From: an uncultured Lachnospiraceae bacterium
GTDB taxonomy: Bacteria > Bacillota_A > Clostridia > Lachnospirales > Lachnospiraceae
Direction: 5' to 3'
Length of the DNA: 33,898 nucleotides
Assembly (NCBI GenBank): GCA_902780985.1
Contig: CACZHN010000001.1
Coordinates: 1 to 33,898, forward strand
The translations under genes were made by a program, and so were the position numbers. Shown in pieces: positions 24,145-30,793 of this stretch (positions are counted from its first letter, which is position 1; the number at the start of each line of letters is the position of its first letter). The notes beneath the pieces were generated by a model, which was not told where the DNA came from, did not search any database, and saw only the letters and a program-made list of their open reading frames with translations.

Positions 24145-26082
24145 TTACTGTTCTCCGATCTTTCCTTTGATCATGGTAGTACTGATTCCCTGTGTGTAGG
24201 AGAAAAACTCCATATTCGAGCCACGGGCCTTCAGTGCTTCGTGCACATCTTTCCAGTGATTCACGTGATCGTCTCCGGAAAAATGACAATCGTAATGCAG
24301 CTGTTCCCAGGCATCCAGTTTATCCGTGTTGGAGAAATCCACAGGTATGACTTCGTCCACCGCAGCCAGTCCCCTGATGACCGCCATACGGTCCTCACAG
24401 GAAACTACCGGATATTTATCCTTATAATAATGTACGAGTTCATCCGTAAGCACGCCCACGATAAGATATTCGCAGCGTTCCTTACATCTTTCTATAAGCC
24501 TTAAATGTCCTTTGTGGAAAAGGTCAAATACTCCCGGCACGTATCCCACGCGGTAAGGCTTTCTTTTTTCCGCTGACTTTTCGGCACGTCTCAGCATGTT
24601 CTTATAATCCGGAGCTGCCGACTTATACAGCCAGTCGTAATTCGATGTATTTCTTACTTCTTCAAGGAATCTGTCTTCTCTTTCCTGAAGCTCATCGAAC
24701 ATATCCGGTGTAATGCCGTAGCGTTCCATCAGTTCTTCCGCCTTCATCACTTCCCTTGCAGGTCTTGAAGAAGCGAAGTAATACTTGATGGTCCTGTACA
24801 TGGCGTACTTTATAAGCTTATCGCTTACAGCAGCCTCATCCTTTGCGTCCTTAAACTCTTCCTCTGCCACAAACTCCTGATCGTAAAAGAGGAGCGGTTC
24901 CTCCCCTCCCACATAGAAGCAGTTGCACGGAGCCAGATCAATGAACACCAAGGAGCGTCCCCCGGTCTCAAAATGACTATCCGGGGACGGAGGTTGTGTT
25001 TCATTTTGAATACACAACCTCCGTCCCCGCGTTTCATTTTCGTAGATTTTATCGAAAAGCGCGAGGAATTTGTCGCGGTCGGTTTTTATCAGTTCGTCCA
25101 GAACTTCGGTAAGCGGTCCGGCGTCCACGTACGGCATTTCCATGTAGGTGCCGCAGGCGTCGGTCTTAAGTGTGCTCTTTACTACAGGCACTCCTGTTTC
25201 CGCTAAGAGGTCTGTGTAGTTCTGGAGTTTTTTAAGGTTTTCGATTCCTTCTTCGTAAAGAGGTCTTTTATAGACAAGACCGGATTCTCTTACGGTGGTG
25301 GCCATTCCGCACTTCGGACCTCTGTCCGTGGTCACAACAGCGTAGCTGATATCCGACAGTTCGCCTGTCTTTGTAATTTCAACGATGAAGGAATTTCCGC
25401 AGAACCCGAGGGCTCCGGAATCTATCATTTCTCCGAAAATGCGGTGCTCGATGCCAAGCATTCTCGGGTCTTCGTAATCATAATCCGCAAGGCGCGTCAC
25501 AGACGAGGTTCCGTTTCTCGAAGAATCGGTATAGATCATCTGCGGCATACGGGAATCCGGTACGGGATAAAAGAACTTGCATCTCTCTCCGCCGGCTCTC
25601 TTTATGATCCCGGTAAGTTCCTGCCTGCTGTAGCATCTGCCTGCCGAATCCGCGAGGCACTCTCCGGCCGCTGCCTCAACCGCAGGAAGTCCCTTAAAAT
25701 ATCCGTTCACGCCCATGTACGGGATATCGGAATACTTATCCGGCGTACCGCACAGATACTTAAGTCCGAACCTGTTATCACAGGAAAGAATCAGTTTTCC
25801 CTCCGGCTTCACCGCCGAAAGCCACTGCTCCACCGCCTTCTCCGGCTCGGGACATTTCTCAATCTCATCCAGGCTTACCGCAAAATCATACAGGCGATCC
25901 TCCCTCTCATTATACAGGGTCACGGTACCGCAGACTCTCTCGAAGAAATCCTTCAGCCCGAGGCTTCTCTCCCCGATCAGCAGGACATCCGCATCCCACC
26001 CGAACTCGTACCAGTTGAGAACCGACTCCTTCAGCGGACTGTGCGTAAGATTATATTCAAATGTATTCCTCATCTCGTCCAT
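24145..26082 (-). CDS. Three-part fusion: methyltransferase-like, kinase-like, CTP-transferase
   Basis: The 645-residue protein has an N-terminal region (about 1-190) resembling a class I methyltransferase (WDADVLLIGERSLGL, later VKPEGKLILSCDNRFG), though the SAM loop is degenerate. The middle (about 250-480) has kinase-like features: YMEMPYVDAG, then FIDLAPCNCFY and LLFYDQEF, resembling the D-x4-N and DxE sites of choline/APH-type kinases. The C-terminus (508-645) is a TagD/choline-phosphate cytidylyltransferase domain with HKGH (523-526), EDRMAVIRG and GISTTMIK. A kinase plus cytidylyltransferase on one chain would phosphorylate and then CDP-activate a small alcohol for LicD next door (inference). 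A REP-like palindrome is inserted in frame and encodes residues of about 352-376, just ahead of the kinase-like catalytic site. The stop of the preceding gene overlaps the start by one base. Confidence 0.8.
   Translation of the reverse strand: MDEMRNTFEYNLTHSPLKESVLNWYEFGWDADVLLIGERSLGLKDFFERVCGTVTLYNEREDRLYDFAVSLDEIEKCPEPEKAVEQWLSAVKPEGKLILSCDNRFGLKYLCGTPDKYSDIPYMGVNGYFKGLPAVEAAAGECLADSAGRCYSRQELTGIIKRAGGERCKFFYPVPDSRMPQMIYTDSSRNGTSSVTRLADYDYEDPRMLGIEHRIFGEMIDSGALGFCGNSFIVEITKTGELSDISYAVVTTDRGPKCGMATTVRESGLVYKRPLYEEGIENLKKLQNYTDLLAETGVPVVKSTLKTDACGTYMEMPYVDAGPLTEVLDELIKTDRDKFLALFDKIYENETRGRRLCIQNETQPPSPDSHFETGGRSLVFIDLAPCNCFYVGGEEPLLFYDQEFVAEEEFKDAKDEAAVSDKLIKYAMYRTIKYYFASSRPAREVMKAEELMERYGITPDMFDELQEREDRFLEEVRNTSNYDWLYKSAAPDYKNMLRRAEKSAEKRKPYRVGYVPGVFDLFHKGHLRLIERCKERCEYLIVGVLTDELVHYYKDKYPVVSCEDRMAVIRGLAAVDEVIPVDFSNTDKLDAWEQLHYDCHFSGDDHVNHWKDVHEALKARGSNMEFFSYTQGISTTMIKGKIGEQ
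24956..25028. repeat. REP-like palindromic element inserted in frame in a coding sequence
   Basis: A perfect 17-bp inverted repeat (24983-24999, GGGGACGGAGGTTGTGT, with 25012-25028) encloses a 12-base loop holding TTCA/TGAA. Beside it CGTCCCCCGG (24956-24965) pairs with CCGGGGACG (24981-24989), giving a second hairpin that shares the GGGGACG foot. The GGGGACGG foot and double-hairpin layout resemble Firmicute REP/BIME elements moved by RAYT (TnpA-REP) transposases; no such transposase is in the window. The minus-strand translation stays open and yields a Arg/Gln/Pro-rich insert unlike the rest of the protein. Confidence 0.75.
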
Positions 26083-27989
26083 TACAATTTACCTGCATAT
26101 CCGGGAAGCTTTGATATACGCGCATCCATCAGATAATTAAGATCGATGTCGCGCCTTCCTCCCCACAGCTCATCATCTATCATCACTCCGTCAAACATAT
26201 GACGGTCTTCTTCACTGCAATATCTTAAAAATGCTTCAAAAGGAATAGCCGCCGAAAGACCTCTGCAGCCTGTTTCCTTTTCGTAACCCGTAAAGGTTTC
26301 GAGAAAATCTCTCACAAAATCCAGTGCACCCTGCTGCAGTTTCTCCGCAGTATCAAGGTATCCCGCATCCGGTCCGCAGTCGAATACAGGTTCCAGCTCC
26401 GGTGTATATCCTATGCAGGAAGCCTTCGGTTCCAGATAGGCATACTCTCTGAGAGTTGATTCCATATAAGGACTGAAGTCCAGAAATGTTTCAATCTTTA
26501 TATCCCCACGGGCTTCGTTCATGAAGCTTCCGACTCCGTCGGAATGAATATAGTAAACATATATATCTTTGCCTGTCGCCTCCGCAACGGCAGATGCGAT
26601 TCGTCCGCTGTAACCGGAATCGAATATCGCACATCCGTCTTCAACCGCAGTCTCGCCATGAAGCAGATAATCGGAAACAATCTTCTTCCTTGCTTCATGC
26701 TTTGCCGCATCGTAGCCGCAGGCTATAAAATCACTTATAAATCCGCGGAAGGAATCCGCATCGAAGGTTTCACCGTTCTTATAATTCCTGTTCCGTCCGC
26801 CCGCCTGCATTTTCTCCCGGGCATCGTCCGCAACACAGAACTCCAGGCGCTTCAGCATTTCCTCCGGTGTGTGATAAGTCTTATCTACGGGAATCTGATA
26901 CAGATCCACAGGCTCTCCCATTATCACCGGCAGCAATGCTATCCTTGAAGTATGCAGATATTGCGCAGGCGGAAGATCAGGATGATAAGCTCTTAACATG
27001 TTGTAGACCTGCATCGGAAGATATCCGTCTCTTGCGAGGAAGATCATCTTCTTCACACCGTCTCTTTTTATCCCGTCACAAAGCCAGCGTACCAGTCCCA
27101 GAACATGAGGCCCCAAAGCCGCATAACCCGCAAAGTAAGGATCCCGGTTATAATCCGAACCCGGGATAAAGCTTCTGAAGGGATCATCGAAATACATATT
27201 TGCTGCCATTTTCCTGGCTATGGATACTCCCGTCTCCGAAAGGCAGGCCTGCCAGTTCACCAGATCCCTGCACATCATTTCCGGCTGATGGGCACATCCC
27301 TGCTTCATGTATGCATCCTGTACGGAAGGAAGCCATGCGGTGCGAAGCCCCGCTTTTTCGGCATCCTCTATATCACTGCTCCTGTTATCTCCGATATGCA
27401 GTATTTCTCCCGGTTCAGCTCCCGTCTTATCCGCCACGTATTCGTAAAGATGTCCCGTAATCTTACGGAGTCCGCACTCCGAAGATACGAAGATTCCGTC
27501 GAAGCCGCCGTATCCCGCCTGTTTCAGCAGGCTTTCCACACAGGCCGCCGACAGATACATATCGGAAGTAACGATTACTTTCTTGCCCGTGGTAAGCGCA
27601 AAGTCGTATAGTTCCTTACCGGACTTTCTGACACAGCTTACCTTATGCTCCAGGAATTCTTCCTCCGCCTTCATCTCATCGCACATTGTTGAAGGAATCC
27701 CGTAATCTTTATTTATACAATCATATATATCATCCAGCAGAAAGTCTTCTCCGTCCCACTCTCCGCGGATAACCCGTCTTCTCAGCACGCTTTCCGCTTC
27801 CGCCCTGAGTCTTCCGAAGGAAGAATTGGAATCCGAAAGTTCTCTGAACTTCCTGTTCAGAAGACGAAAAAAAGGTTCTCCCGCATCAATCCGTCTCAGC
27901 AGCAGCGTATCAAAAACATCAAAGCTGATAACTTTGACTTCGGGAGAAACCATCAGATTCTTTATTTGTTCAAGGTTTTCTGTATTCAT
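26082..27989 (-). CDS. HAD-superfamily protein of the polysaccharide-cluster type (COG5610-like)
   Basis: The 635-residue protein begins with a HAD domain: ISFDVFDTLLL (nucleophile Asp24, acid Asp27), VTSDMYLS (motif II at 141-143), Lys176 and HIGDNRSSDIEDA (motif IV), so the phosphatase/phosphotransferase site is intact. The remaining 400 residues contain a second conserved region (FLARDGYLPMQVYNML, AIFDSGYSGRIASAV) typical of large HAD proteins in LPS and capsule clusters, whose reactions are not well defined. In this operon it could act as the sugar-acid phosphatase normally supplied by KdsC, but that is inference. It lies 6 bases after the aldolase-like gene and overlaps the next start codon by one base. 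Confidence 0.85.
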   Translation of the reverse strand: MNTENLEQIKNLMVSPEVKVISFDVFDTLLLRRIDAGEPFFRLLNRKFRELSDSNSSFGRLRAEAESVLRRRVIRGEWDGEDFLLDDIYDCINKDYGIPSTMCDEMKAEEEFLEHKVSCVRKSGKELYDFALTTGKKVIVTSDMYLSAACVESLLKQAGYGGFDGIFVSSECGLRKITGHLYEYVADKTGAEPGEILHIGDNRSSDIEDAEKAGLRTAWLPSVQDAYMKQGCAHQPEMMCRDLVNWQACLSETGVSIARKMAANMYFDDPFRSFIPGSDYNRDPYFAGYAALGPHVLGLVRWLCDGIKRDGVKKMIFLARDGYLPMQVYNMLRAYHPDLPPAQYLHTSRIALLPVIMGEPVDLYQIPVDKTYHTPEEMLKRLEFCVADDAREKMQAGGRNRNYKNGETFDADSFRGFISDFIACGYDAAKHEARKKIVSDYLLHGETAVEDGCAIFDSGYSGRIASAVAEATGKDIYVYYIHSDGVGSFMNEARGDIKIETFLDFSPYMESTLREYAYLEPKASCIGYTPELEPVFDCGPDAGYLDTAEKLQQGALDFVRDFLETFTGYEKETGCRGLSAAIPFEAFLRYCSEEDRHMFDGVMIDDELWGGRRDIDLNYLMDARISKLPGYAGKL

Positions 27990-27995
27990 AACGAT

Positions 27996-29060
27996 CTACA
28001 GCTTTCTTATATATTCCTCGGCATATTTTCTATCAAATGAATCTTTCTTGTTTTCAGGCATACTTGAAAGGAAGACCTCCAGCTCCTGAAGTGACTTTCC
28101 GTATTCCTGACAGAATACTTTCGCATAGGTCGGAGTAACGGAATATCTGGAACTCATTTCATACTCCGGCTCATATCCCCAGATATATCTGTCTCTCAAA
28201 GGCTCGATCCTTCTCTCGGCCAGATTACGGAGCGCATCCGTTCCGTAGCCCTTGCCCTCATTCTCATTCAGATACTCTGTAATATCCTGAAGGATGAGAT
28301 TGCCGGCACCCTTTCCCAGACCGGAAAGCGTTGCATCAAGTATAAGGCGTCTGTCCGGATGAAGTCCCCTGTCCGAAGGCACGATATCCGATGCCCCGTG
28401 AGTCAGTCCGCAGGCTGCCTTGGCATGGTTCATGCACAGATTCAGATTATTATGGGTATGAAGTCCCAGCATAACACCCGGCTCCAGCCACTCATCCGCG
28501 ATAAGCAGTCTTTCGCAGATGGTATACTCATCCATAACACCGAAGCTGTCCACAATATAAAATGCACTGAAGCCCTCAATCTCTCTCTGAGTCGATTCGA
28601 TCAGAGCCTTCAGATCGTCATCCGAATATCTGGACGCAACCATAGGCTGGATAAAGAGTTTATACCCTCTGTCCAGTATGCTCTTTCCCAGTTCAAGAGC
28701 CTTTTCCGTATCCTTCTTATGAAAGCACAGACGTATACCGTCAAATGCATTTGCCGCATCCTTATTCATCTTAGGCAGTTTTACGGAATCAAACTTTCCG
28801 TAATCAATCATCACAAGTCTTGATGTTTCACCGTTTCTTTCTACACCCTCAAAGCTTTCTTCAAGAGCGCCGAGACTTGCAAACATGGACTTATCATGAA
28901 AGCTTCCCTTAAACTGATCCATGTAACCCAGCTCAATAAACTCAACCCCAGAGCCTTCGACAGTCTTCAGGATGTCCCTCATTCCGTCTTTACCGAACGC
29001 GAAGTCGTTCACCCAGCCGCCATCGCGCAGTGTACAGTCCATTACCTGTATATGTTTCAT
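27996..29060 (-). CDS. DRE-TIM metallolyase (HMGL-like aldolase) in glycan cluster
   Basis: The 354-residue protein belongs to the DRE-TIM barrel family that includes 4-hydroxy-2-oxovalerate aldolase, HMG-CoA lyase and isopropylmalate synthase. The DRE motif is DCTLRDGGW (8-16) and the metal histidines are in HTHNN (His201, His203). These enzymes make or break carbon-carbon bonds next to a 2-oxo or acyl-CoA group with a divalent metal. The lack of the synthase C-terminal regulatory domain and the length favour an aldolase. Homologues in polysaccharide clusters are usually labelled only as 'aldolase catalytic domain'. Here kdsB lies in the same operon, so joining pyruvate to a sugar aldehyde to form a 2-keto-3-deoxy acid is a reasonable but unproven role. 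Confidence 0.85.
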   Translation of the reverse strand: MKHIQVMDCTLRDGGWVNDFAFGKDGMRDILKTVEGSGVEFIELGYMDQFKGSFHDKSMFASLGALEESFEGVERNGETSRLVMIDYGKFDSVKLPKMNKDAANAFDGIRLCFHKKDTEKALELGKSILDRGYKLFIQPMVASRYSDDDLKALIESTQREIEGFSAFYIVDSFGVMDEYTICERLLIADEWLEPGVMLGLHTHNNLNLCMNHAKAACGLTHGASDIVPSDRGLHPDRRLILDATLSGLGKGAGNLILQDITEYLNENEGKGYGTDALRNLAERRIEPLRDRYIWGYEPEYEMSSRYSVTPTYAKVFCQEYGKSLQELEVFLSSMPENKKDSFDRKYAEEYIRKL

Positions 29061-29063
29061 TAC

Positions 29064-30596
29064 TTACTTCCTCTTTTGTTTCATGAGTCCCCTAACCAGA
29101 GGCAAGGCGTCCTTCAGCTCCCGGGTTCTGCCGTATATCACAAGATATAACACCACGGGAAGGACAGCACTGATCAATGCTTTGACCAGAAATCCGAGTA
29201 CTCCGTCCAGCGCAACCGGCGTGGTTGCCAGATACGTAACGGCGACGACGCACGCGGATACGAATATATATTTGGCATGCTTCAGGAAATATTCCGTAAG
29301 CGATTTATTCTTAAAGTAGCAGCGATACAGTATTATCGCACCGCCGATAAAGTTAAATATAAAGTAGGAAATCATAGTTGCCAGAACGATTCCCAGCAAA
29401 CCGAAATTCTTTATGAACAGCCAGTTCAGCACGATATTTGCCACGGCTTCCGCCACGGAAATGTATCGGCCGTTCCACCATATTCCCACAGACTCGGAAT
29501 AAAGGGAGCGGATATCTCCCATCTTGAGAATGTAGAAATACACAGTGAATATAACCGCCATATAAAACGGCAGCTGCAGTTTTGGTCCTACCCATATTTC
29601 CATGAAAGGCTGATACAGACATAAGAGACATGCCGCACACCATCCCGCCAGAAGCATGAACAGGAAGTTTATCCTGTGCATGTCCTGCACGTTCTTCTCT
29701 TCGGATTCCAAAGCTATGCTGTTTCCGACTCCGCCCGCCATAGCCGTTCTGATGACCGCCATGATCATAACCACCGAGTCCATAACATAATAGTAGTTTC
29801 CGTATACAGCATTGATATCCAGACCCAGATAAGCCGAAACGAACATGGAGTCGAATGCATTTCTCGAGTAAGTCGCAAGTCGTCTCACCGTCAGTCCCAC
29901 TACCTGTTTTTTGATGTCTGCCTTAACCTCTTCTTCCAGTTCGCCTTCTTCCTTATACACTCCGAAATGCTTATCGAACTGCCATTTGCAGAGCAGTGCG
30001 TAAGTAACCGTGAGCACAGGAATCGTAAGGACGTACAGGTAGTAGTCCCTTGCGAATATAAGTCCCAGAATCTGAAGGCCGTACATCAAAATCTGTACTA
30101 TGATATGCATGTTGGCATTTATATCTTCCCGCTGAAATGCGGAGATAAGAGCTCGTCTGTTCGGGAACAGCATACAGTTAAGGAAGCTGTTCACCAGAAA
30201 TATCCCGTAAACTATATAAACGTTTACATCCGGAGGCACCTCATTCTTCGTCAGCCGCGGAAGAAACGGGATCACCAGAAGTCCTGCGACCGTTATGACG
30301 ATTCCGACCACCCGATAGACCAGCGCATAGAACCTGAGAAGTGCATTTATAGCTTTAACATCGTTATCCGCGATGGGCTTATACATGCTGTAAATGATGG
30401 CATTTCCGAAGCCCAGCTCGGCAAGGTTCAGCATCTGTACTATGGAGTAAAACAACCCTGTAAGTCCCAGATACTTGGCACCCAGAAGGTGGATCATCAT
30501 AGTCCGGACTATAAAAGGCAGAATAATTCCCAGAAAGCGGTCCAGCTCTCCGAATATGATATTCCTTTTTGTATTTCCGACTCTGTCTAATCTCAT
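29064..30596 (-). CDS. Wzx-like polysaccharide flippase (MVF/MOP superfamily)
   Basis: The 510-residue integral membrane protein has about 12-14 hydrophobic segments with short charged loops and the N-terminal layout of polysaccharide transporters: GNTKRNIIFGELDRFL, then LGAKYLGLTGLFYSIVQMLN and LGFGNAIIYSMYKPIAD. It probably moves lipid-linked glycan repeat units across the membrane. It is the first gene of the nine-gene operon and precedes the aldolase gene by 3 bases. No Wzy polymerase or initiating glycosyl-1-phosphate transferase is seen in the window, so the pathway must use genes elsewhere. An intrinsic terminator lies just before its start codon. Confidence 0.92.
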   Translation of the reverse strand: MRLDRVGNTKRNIIFGELDRFLGIILPFIVRTMMIHLLGAKYLGLTGLFYSIVQMLNLAELGFGNAIIYSMYKPIADNDVKAINALLRFYALVYRVVGIVITVAGLLVIPFLPRLTKNEVPPDVNVYIVYGIFLVNSFLNCMLFPNRRALISAFQREDINANMHIIVQILMYGLQILGLIFARDYYLYVLTIPVLTVTYALLCKWQFDKHFGVYKEEGELEEEVKADIKKQVVGLTVRRLATYSRNAFDSMFVSAYLGLDINAVYGNYYYVMDSVVMIMAVIRTAMAGGVGNSIALESEEKNVQDMHRINFLFMLLAGWCAACLLCLYQPFMEIWVGPKLQLPFYMAVIFTVYFYILKMGDIRSLYSESVGIWWNGRYISVAEAVANIVLNWLFIKNFGLLGIVLATMISYFIFNFIGGAIILYRCYFKNKSLTEYFLKHAKYIFVSACVVAVTYLATTPVALDGVLGFLVKALISAVLPVVLYLVIYGRTRELKDALPLVRGLMKQKRK

Positions 30597-30604
30597 ATCT
30601 GCCC

Positions 30605-30645
30605 AAAAAATATAGGAGCAGCCTAAATGTTCCTGAAGCCACTCC
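30605..30645 (-). terminator. Intrinsic terminator in the leader of the glycan operon (candidate attenuator)
   Basis: On the minus strand a 10-bp stem including G-U pairs (30636-30645 with 30615-30624), an 11-base loop and a TATATTTTTT tail end 9 bases before the flippase ATG. The nearest promoter (30713-30721) is upstream of it, so any transcript of the operon must read through. A second AT-rich hairpin (30661-30681) lies just before. It may also terminate pheST transcripts, since no terminator is seen after pheT. Confidence 0.65.
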
Positions 30646-30712
30646 CATATGTTGAATAATCAATTTTAGTATTAAAAGTTGTTTCATTCATTATTTTTCA
30701 AATACATGAACC

Positions 30713-30721
30713 ATTATACCA
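30713..30721 (-). promoter_or_regulatory. Extended -10 promoter of the surface-glycan operon
   Basis: The minus strand reads TGGTATAAT, a perfect extended -10; a weak TTTAAT lies 17 bases upstream as -35. Transcription would begin near 30706, giving a leader of about 110 bases with two hairpins. Confidence 0.6.
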
Positions 30722-30793
30722 AAAGTCTTATTCAAATTAAATTATTTTCATTACTTTTTTTGATATTTTTCAACCACTTTTTGCGGTTATTGA

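Noticed and set aside
23266..24504. 412-codon plus-strand frame opposite licD and the fusion gene
   Set aside because: It is antisense to two genes with clear motifs; composition is what an antisense shadow of a GC-third-position-biased gene would give, with no family features.
24961..25028. Intrinsic terminator within the fusion gene
   Set aside because: The stem is strong but there is no T-tract on either strand, and the location inside an open frame fits a REP-like insertion better.
29676..30590. 304-codon plus-strand frame opposite the flippase
   Set aside because: Complement of hydrophobic codons yields a His/Arg/Ser-rich stretch with no domains; a shadow frame.
30379..30687. 102-codon minus-strand frame starting in the glycan operon leader, as a possible leader peptide
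   Set aside because: It has no ribosome-binding site, no early stop before the terminator, and runs into the flippase gene in another frame.
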